Assembly: GCF_963855985.1 (NCBI RefSeq)
Contig: NC_087095.1
Coordinates: 4,474,001 to 4,538,000 of the forward strand
Direction of reading: 5' to 3'
Source of the DNA: Ostrinia nubilalis
Lineage: Eukaryota > Arthropoda > Insecta > Lepidoptera > Crambidae
Length of the DNA stretch: 64,000 nucleotides
Below are positions 56,478-64,000 of the stretch, in pieces. Under the pieces are notes generated by a model. The model did not search any database. It saw only the letters and a program-made list of their open reading frames with translations, and had not been told where the DNA came from. Numbering within the stretch: position 1 is the stretch's first letter; every line of letters begins with the position of its first letter. The position numbers and the translations under genes are program-made.

Positions 56478-56628
56478 TAGTGGTTTGTTTAACAGATTGT
56501 CGATAAAATAAAATACTCAAGATTAAAAAAAAATTTTTTCGGGCATTATTTTTTTACGGATTTGTGTTCAGTATCAGTAATATAGTAACCTCTGTAAATA
56601 TGGCAAGAATGCAAAGTAACACCCTGTA

Positions 56629-58363
56629 TATGGCTGGTAACACTGAAGTTGTTGATCGAGCGGCAGCTGATGCTTTCGCGGATTATTTTAGTTCCGTGTA
56701 TCAGCAGGAGGTGCCCGTATTGGACCCAGTCGATGCGATACAGACAGCACATAGTCAATGTAATACTAACTATATTTCGGTAAATGCAGTTGATGATAGG
56801 GATCTCATTAAAGCATTTAGTCGATTAAAGCCGAGATCATCGAGTGGTCCCGACGGTATTCCTGTCTTTTTAGCAAAAGACTGCATATCCGCTTTCGAAG
56901 ATCCTCTTCTCTATCTTTTCAACTTGATACTGTTTTACTCAAAGTACCCACAACACTGGAAAGTTTCTAGAGTCACACCAGTTCCTAAGTCTGATAGTGG
57001 CAATGATGTATCTTCTTTTAGACCGATTGCAGTGTTATCAGTCTTTGCAAAAATATTTGAGACAGTACTGTGCCAACAAATCAACAGGCAAATTGCAAAT
57101 CTATTACATGATAGTCAACACGGTTTTAGAATTGCTCGTTCTACTACAACCAACCTAATAGCCCATGTAGACTTTGTATATGCTGAATTGGATGCTGGTA
57201 GGCAGGTGGACGCTGCCTACTTTGATTTCAAAAAAGCATTTGACTTGGTTGACAATGACATCCTATTACGTAAATTGGCAGCGTTAGGCTTTACACCAAA
57301 ACTTGTAGCGTTTTTTTCAAACTATCTGCGTGATAGGCGTCAATTTGTTAGGGTTGGTGAGTTCGTGTCCAGTGATTATTTTACAAGATCAGGAGTTAGT
57401 CAAGGAAGTACGCTTGGGCCTTTGCTTTTTCTGATTTTCATAAATGACCTGCCGGAAAGGGTTATCGCTTCCAAATGCTTACTATTCGCAGATGACCTCA
57501 AACTGAGCCTAGGCATAGATGACCCAACCGATGGCGACACTCTTCAGAGAGACATCAATGCGGTTGTGGATTGGAGTGTTTCGAACCGTCTTCCATTTAA
57601 TAAAAATAAATGTAAGATCATAACTTTCACGCGTAAACGTTGTCCACTTCTATTAGTTTATAATCTATCTGACGCACCCTTGCAGAGGGTAAGTGAAATA
57701 CGTGACTTAGGTTTAATATTAGATTCCAGATTGGACTTTCATAACCATGTGATCAGTGTTTGTAAAAAGACCAGCAAAATGCTTGGTTTTGTCATGCGCA
57801 CTTCGTCTCAGTTTAACGGATCAGGGGTCCCATTGGTACTGTACAATGCGTATGTACGAAGTATACTCGAATACGGTGCCATTATATGGGATCCATTTGA
57901 AACAAAGTATTGTCTCATGATTGAGAGGGTACAACGCAAATTTTCACGCTGGCTATATAAGAGGAAATACGGTTACTACCCGTACCTATATCCGTCTTTA
58001 TTTGTATCTGGTATGGTTGGATTAGATACGCTTAAATTTAGGAGAACCATGCAGACGATAATTCACTATTTGTGTATTATACACAATAGGATTGATAGCC
58101 CGACGACGCTGAGTAAAGTGGGGCTACTAGCTCCCAAGCGCCTGAGTTGGGACGAGGAAGGAACGGTAGCGCCGCGGCGGCAGCCGCGCCTGCTGTGGTG
58201 CCCGCCCGCGCGCACTAGGTACGCCGCACACGCGCCCACCACTCGTGCTTTGCGCCTAATTGGAGATATGCTCGCTCACGATTATGATACCGACCTATTT
58301 GCTGACAGTTTTGGGCAGTTGTGTTGCAAAGCCTTTTCGTTTATTAATGACATTTGTACTTAA
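56629..58363 (+). pseudogene. LINE ORF2, reverse transcriptase part
   Basis: Open from the mariner-like edge to TAA at 58,361-58,363. The methionine at 56,564 lies in the transposon end, so the first 22 or so residues of that frame are not LINE sequence. Motifs in order: FADYFSSVY; SSSGPDGIP; SRVTPVPKS; SSFRPIAVLS; QHGFRIARST; AAYFDFKKAFDLVDN (catalytic D); SGVSQGSTLGPLLFLIFIND; the catalytic FADD at about 57,487-57,498; NKNKCKIITFTR. The C-terminal part contains YNAYVRSILEYGAIIWDP and a GC-rich final 70 codons. No RNase H is present. The frame is complete but lacks the linked endonuclease in register. Confidence 0.9.
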
Positions 58364-58922
58364 TTAACATTGTGTGACTTGTTTTAATGTTTATTTCTGA
58401 CTTTGCAATGATTTGTGTTGACTTGAGTGTTTTACATTATGTTCTTCCTTGGACGCCTGTTTCTGGAGCTATGACTTGTATTTAATGACCATATTGATGA
58501 CAATGTATTTTATTTTTGTATTTGATTTGACATGGTAATCCTAATTTATGACATGCAACTAAATGTAAAATTAATTATATTATATGTATGTGTTTTGGAC
58601 CTGTCTGTAAACATACATTTTCTGATAATAAATATATATAATATATATATATAAACCATCATTTTACCAGTGACACTGCTTCCGCTATAGTAATGGCAAT
58701 AAGGAAGATTTACCTATCCTAACTCACTGGTTTTAGAAGATTTAAGGCATTTAAGATTTAATAAATGCTACTGACAAAGCCACTCTTTTGTTTAGATTTG
58801 TTGTCGACACGACAAGAAGAAGATGAAGACTACACTACAGACTTTCTGTCAGCCGATAAACCGATACCAAATCATATTATGTAAGCACTTTAATTAATTA
58901 TTAAATTAAATTACTAACATAA

Positions 58923-59078
58923 CGGGACGTCCACCCACAAGGTGGAACGACCTGATAAGGGTAGCAGGAAGGCGCTGAATGCAGGCCGCTACCAACCATG
59001 CGATGTGGAAGTCATTGGGGGAGGCCTATGTTCAGCAGTGGACGTCCTATGGCTGAAAATTAAATGATGATGATGATG
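58923..59078 (+). mobile_element. 5'-truncated RTE LINE insertion (156 bp)
   Basis: One frame reads RPPTRWNDLIRVAGRR, stop, MQAATNHAMWKSLGEAYVQQ, then WTSYG and stop. It is followed by a GATGATGAT-type tail. The target duplication ACTAACATAA lies at 58,913-58,922 and 59,079-59,088. Like the copy at 36,266, it has a stop right after AGRR. Confidence 0.9.
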
Positions 59079-59088
59079 ACTAACATAA

Positions 59089-60502
59089 TTATTAAACCTT
59101 TACTAACACTTTAGGTATGGTATCTACTAAACTATCGGCTGCCAAAAAGTCTTAAGTCAGTAGGTAGTCTGGAGTCTGAGCATTTCAGCAATATGAAGTA
59201 ATTCAGCCAGCGCCATTAAATACAATGTAGGATATTTCACGTAAACGTGGCTTAAGTAAAAGGTACACCAGATTTAATGCGGCGATACGATCCATGAATT
59301 AAAGCATCGGGCGATGGAGCTGTTCATAATGGACTAAACTAAGTAAGCTTGCATGGAAATGGAGCTTACTCTTTAGCTTGTACGTTTGAAATTTTGAATG
59401 CACGAACAAATAAGCACGAACATTTTTATTTGGTTAGAGTCATGGACCATTTGTGTATTTATTTCGTTCGTTTCAGCCGAATGACGTCCACTGCTGGACA
59501 AAGGCTTCACCCAAGGATTTCCACAACGACCCATAGAAAAGTTTTGTTTAGTTTGGAACTAGAAGGCGCAGTATAAAAATGTCCAAGGATATTTAAATTC
59601 CCACCCTACTGAGGTGTGTAACAGCGACAGCGCATGAGTCTATATATTTTAGTGGCAAATTCGCATCTATTATAACCAATTTACCACATTGTTTAGCCGT
59701 TATCTAGGCAGCTATTTATCATGTGCGTAGTGCGTACAAACGGTTACGCCTATGAGAATACCAGTAAATTAAAGGCCAAGCTCGTCTCACCAATCAATAA
59801 ATTTTGTATAATAGAGCTTTTCAACAGCCTAATTGCAAAAAATAAATGACTTTTATGACTTGAGTTCTTTAATAGAATTCCCGTAAATTATATTAAAGTT
59901 TTTATTGCCAGCCCTGACCATCCACGCATTATATGCGTGAGAGGAAACGCATGTTATTAAATAATTAATATTACAAGCAAAAACATAACATAAAGAAAAA
60001 TTACAGGTTTTTACTTAGAGCTTTAATAACTTGAAAATGTTCTGCCATTAAAGATTTATTTTTTCTTTTTATAAGAAATTTTCTTGACAGGAATATTAAC
60101 CGACAAATTAATTGCCCGAGCCTACTATGGTTTCACCTCGTTGTGGCTGTAACTACCATAAAGTTTGACGTTAACTGCTGCAGTTAATATAATTTGAATA
60201 CACGTAATCCAATATAAACGCTTGAAATAAATTGTTTCTAGTCAATTTTAATGAATTAGTAATGCCGCTGGAACCATCCCTCCGAATCCGTGGGCGCAGG
60301 GAAATATCGTGTATAAATTAAAATTTAAAAATGTTCTAGAAAGCGGTGCGTGCGTAGACTGTAGGCTAATGTAACGTAGACAAGCCTAGGAGGATCATTC
60401 TAGAAACTCGGCACGAGGCAGCAGTGATTTCGGACTAGTAGGCATCAATTCACTGGAAAAAAGTTCGACCGACTGCTAAGGCAACTAAAGTTATCACTTC
60501 AC
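59089..60502. other. Non-coding DNA with a small RTE tail
   Basis: Apart from the RTE fragment at 59,471-59,535, nothing was recognised. The 75-codon frame at 59,349-59,576 crosses the RTE fragment antisense and is not a gene. Confidence 0.5.
59471..59535 (-). mobile_element. RTE LINE 3' end fragment (minus)
   Basis: Minus-strand translation gives GSLWKSLGEAFVQQWTSFG then stop, the RTE C-terminus. No target duplication was found. Confidence 0.75.
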
Positions 60503-60648
60503 TATCACTACATATTATAAAACAAAATCGCTTTCCTGTCTGTCTATCCCTATGTATGCTTAGATCTTTTTAATAGATAGAGTGATTCTAGAGGAAGGTT
60601 TTTAAGTATAATACATTGTACCTGTGCGAAACAGGGGCGGGTCGCTAG
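60503..60648 (+). mobile_element. Helitron-like 3' fragment
   Basis: It contains AAAATCGCTTTCCTGTCTGT and ends ACAGGGGCGGGTCGCTAG followed by T, the same kind of terminus as at 44,806. No inverted repeats or target duplicates. Tentative class. Confidence 0.4.
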
Positions 60649-63600
60649 TTAATTTAAAAATTACAAACCATCTTTTATTCTTATTGCGCTACATTGACTT
60701 ACAGGTATTACGCAAGAGGCGAGACTCTTTCCAGCAATCTTACCTGAAAAGTAAAAAAAAGTTTTTAATATAAAATCAAAATAGCTGCCATATTTACCTG
60801 TAAAGTAAAAAAAATAGTTAAAACTTAATCAAAATAAGCGAATAATTAACGCAATGCGGTTCCATACCCGCGAATCAGTAACTGAGCACGCGGTTAACGA
60901 GCCCTCGGTCCCTTTACATCGGTCAATGGCTGACAAACAACCCTTCGGTTGGATAGTCATTAAGCAAACTTGGCTTGCCATAGCCCTGTTATTAAATTTA
61001 GTATGACATTGAACGAAGATAAAATGCAAATAATGTAGGGTAAAGATTCCTACTAAGATACGAGTATGTACGCATTTTATAAATTATATTTTTTTTATTT
61101 TTTATTTAATATTGACTAAAATTTTTATTTAACAATAATCTATACATACATATATACAACAAAATGGAAACAAATAACTACTAAACTAAACTATAACTAA
61201 ATAAAAAAAGGGTAAAAATTAAAATTATGTATACATCTACAAGCTTTATAAATAAAAAATTTCATCTAAATCGCTACCTTGGGGGAAGGTGCCCAAAAGG
61301 CTGGCCACATTGCCACGCTGGATGGCAAGGCTGAAATTAATTATAATGGCTCTATTATAGGCTATTGGTTCTTCGACAGACGAAAGGCTACTATATGCCA
61401 AAATCTATATTCCTGTCTGTCACAGGTTTTTCGGTAGTGGTTTTCCTTGACCTTTTTCTTTCGCCAAGAGCCACATCCTGAAGAGCCTGTCAGATACATG
61501 ATAAAGTTATGTTTTTCCTGTCACTTACCCCTAGGCGGTTATACCAATGCAATTTTTATCGAAAAGAACCAAGTAAAGCGGCTGCGTTCATTTGACCTGA
61601 CCGCAGACCGCATGCAGTGTATTTGTCACTTTTTTAAAGACAAATAAACACGTGCTTATCAAAACAACGCAGCATCACAAGTTCATCAAAACCAGACACC
61701 AATTAGCGCAGATATAAAGTTTATACAACAAATTCACGGAAATTCTCAAACCTTTTTCCTTTTTCGCTTCACGTTTACTTTTAAAATCTTTTTAAATTGC
61801 ACTGCTTTAACATCACGTGTTTTCGTGATACAAATGGATGTGCGTTTTATTTCGTTTTAAAATGAGTTATTCGAAGTTTTGTTTTTAAGGCGATTAAAGG
61901 TCTGTCATTGTTTGTGAATGTCCGTGGTTTTATTACAGAAACAACGGCGGCAGCAATTACGTGTCAGAAACTGAAATTTCCGTAATTTACGGTATTTTTT
62001 TGTGAATAAATACGATTTCGATTGAATGTAACCAAGAATAAATCATCAGTGTTCGTGTCTAGATGTAAGTACACAATTATTATACCAGAACTGAAACAAA
62101 TGAGTCTTAACATGCTACAATTAGACAATAAATTATAAATATCCATAAAAATACGTTTATTTACATTGTTTTTATTTTCATTTACTAATTACTAATCTAA
62201 TAACAAAGAAGCGCTATTTGAATTAGTTTTCACAGTCAACAAACAAGTGTTTAAAACTTTAAAAGCAGCAAGTTAGTGGTCGAAACAAGAGCTTTTCGAA
62301 ACATTCATTAATTTAAAAAAATAATTATTAAAAAATCAAAAACAAAAAAATACATTCGCGCATATTACGCTAAATACCCAGTAAACGTGTTACGGAAGGT
62401 CAAGTAATTGAATCACGATTGCCGCAGCGTAAAATTTAAATAGGTCATATAAAACGACGGCATGTCGATATTACCCTAGCGCGTATTGACAACACATAAG
62501 TTTCAATACAGGAGCTCATTTCGAAGGGAATGAACGAGTTTATTACAGCAAACATGACTCATAAAGGCAGATCACTGGGCTAATAAAATGCTACCCGGTC
62601 GAGCGGCCTGCGAAAACAACGCCCAATCAAACTAGAACTCCATTACAGTGACCCTTTCCCTTTTACCCACAGACTCCCCCCAGGCTGGAAAGAGACGCTC
62701 TATATGGCTCTTATTCCGATTCTAAACAACAATAAAATCGGCAACAAAAATGCCCTGCATCAACATTACTAACGGGCCGAAACATGTTTAGCCCAAGAGA
62801 TACGGGCTGGGGCAAGGCCATACAGAAAGCTAATAAATATACCCCAATAATTCGATCAGCGCCGGCCCATTGATGCGAACGAATCTAGGAAACTATTTCT
62901 ATATACAATAGTGTCGTTCAAGGCTTTGTGTTTACAAAAACATGTGTGCCGGAACGCAAATTCAATTTAAAATTTAAATTGGTTCGATTCGACTTTAAAT
63001 CATCTTAAAATACGTGTAATCGCCCATTTTGATCTCGAAGAAAGTAATTTTAAAAACCTATCTACACATAATGCCCATTTCGAATCAACTGGGAGTCGAG
63101 AGGCTATTTGTGAGAAATAATTATTTCTTGAAATTGAGGCGCGTCGCTTCATCTTATTTCGCTTCTACAATACAATCTCGCTCTTCCCGACATCGTTCAA
63201 GCTAAACCCCTATCCCGAACCAATTTGTAGTGGTGCCAACGTAATGTAATTTTAATGAGATATTCATTTCGACCCAAAAACGTCCGGAAACTAGGAGCAG
63301 TATAAAAGAACTCGTTTTTGCTTGGTATAATAATATGAACCAGCTATTGAATGAATTCTTTTGTTACATATTAATCAATCAATTTCAATTAAGTAGGTAT
63401 CTACGGTAAACCTTTTCACCGTTAGCTGTAAGATATAACCTACTCGCATCAAGTATTCTGTTTGTATAGCTTTTAGTTCGGGTCCATGGCATGTACACGG
63501 AGCTTATCACTATGCGAAAAACATGGCGTAGGCGGCATTTATGTAAAATTTATCAAAGCGTTCATTGGCACGCAGTTTTCGGTTGTCTGTTTGTTTTCAG

Positions 63601-64000
63601 GCAGATCTTTAGAAATGCATAATGTGGTAATATTGCTTTGGTTCTAGTAAAGTACAAGTAGGTTGATTTGATATACTCATTATTATTACTAGGTGCTTTG
63701 GAAAAATTCAAGGCAGGTTTTGTCACATTTTAGAGTGGAAGTACTTACTAATGTACAACACATTAAGCTCGGGGAAGCCTGAATGTGCGCCTAAGGTCTA
63801 TACTAAAACTATTTATGAACGAGCAACCGTTAATAGTTCTCTTCGCACCCTTTAATTTTTGAGTGGAATTTAAAGGCTCACAAATGATATTATAAAGTTT
63901 ACCCTAGGCGAGCGGGAATGTTTTACCGTCGCCTCAACGTGTGAAATGCGTGGGCCCTTTATAATATTCACGAGGAGCGGCAAAAATGTGCGCTGACCTC
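60649..64000. other. Non-coding DNA, nothing assigned
   Basis: No gene recognised. A segment at about 61,275-61,330 (GGGGGAAGGTGCCCAAAAGG and CACGCTGGATGGCAAGGCTG) resembles a dispersed moth repeat but could not be assigned. The remainder is AT-rich with short chance frames. Confidence 0.45.

Larger units (their letters stand above)
54416..56628. mobile_element. Mariner-like transposon inserted in LINE ORF2, itself hosting insertions
   Basis: The inverted ends TACACCGTGTTACTTTGCAT (left) and TACAGGGTGTTACTTTGCAT (complement of right) continue to TCTTGCCATATT(C/T)ACAGAG, about 38 bp with three or four differences. TA lies on both sides (54,414-54,415; 56,629-56,630). A minus-strand transposase remnant lies at 54,877-55,330. 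A second TA-flanked element (55,681-56,477) and a probable MITE (55,519-55,652) sit inside. Removing them leaves roughly 1.3 kb, a normal size for this class. Confidence 0.9.
51845..58655 (+). mobile_element. Near full-length two-ORF LINE (Jockey/CR1 group) with nested insertions
   Basis: In order: a GC-rich 5' region (about 51,845-51,928), ORF1 with a PHD-like finger, ORF2 endonuclease, a 2.2-kb mariner-like insertion, ORF2 reverse transcriptase, a 3' region, and a TA-repeat tail near 58,620-58,655. Without the insertions it would be about 4.5 kb. There is no RNase H or C-terminal zinc cluster, which fits the Jockey/CR1 group. The two ORF2 halves differ in frame by two bases after removal of the 2,215 inserted bases, so the copy is dead apart from the insertions. 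Target duplications were not found; end positions are approximate. Confidence 0.85.

Overview
The window is insect nuclear DNA, most likely from a moth or butterfly. It is AT-rich and contains no host protein-coding exon that I can recognise. Every convincing coding region belongs to a transposable element. The lepidopteran assignment is an inference. It rests on an errantivirus of the insect gypsy group, RTE LINE tails ending in short ATG/TGA repeats, R1-, Jockey- and RTE-type LINE debris, and MITE families (TA- and TAA-flanked) typical of Lepidoptera.

Layout: (1) 1 to about 7,300: a minus-strand errantivirus with gag, pol, the front part of env, a primer binding site and part of the 5' LTR. 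Its env is split by a 789-bp non-coding inverted-repeat element (94-882) with a perfect 7-bp target duplication. A second full copy of that element lies at 41,391-42,192. (2) 7.3-22.2 kb: non-coding DNA with a 44-bp perfect palindrome, a 64-bp RTE tail with a 12-bp target duplication, a 743-bp TA-flanked inverted-repeat transposon and a TAA-flanked MITE. (3) 22.2-26.1 kb: an R1-like LINE fragment, then a 2.8-kb hAT-like element (perfect 8-bp target duplication, CGG-rich ends) carrying three different LINE remnants. (4) 27,340-33,077: a complete 5.7-kb LTR element with two 169-bp LTRs that look identical, a 5-bp target duplication, a primer binding site and a polypurine tract, but no coding capacity. 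Its LTR carries an Inr plus a correctly spaced DPE. (5) 33-51.8 kb: non-coding DNA with numerous MITEs, fold-backs, tandem duplications, Helitron-like ends and LINE tails. (6) 51.8-58.7 kb: a near full-length two-ORF LINE of the Jockey/CR1 group, disabled by nested insertions. A small MITE lies before the endonuclease. A mariner-like element interrupts ORF2, and it contains a second TA-flanked transposon and probably another MITE. (7) 58.7-64 kb: two RTE tails, a Helitron-like end and unremarkable DNA.

The genes do not form a host pathway. The window is a record of successive insertions, many with readable target duplications, so relative ages can be deduced. The most unusual items are the non-coding LTR element with a complete promoter grammar, the two-copy inverted-repeat family with 7-bp duplications, the four-layer nest, and several long fold-backs that could give double-stranded or hairpin RNA.
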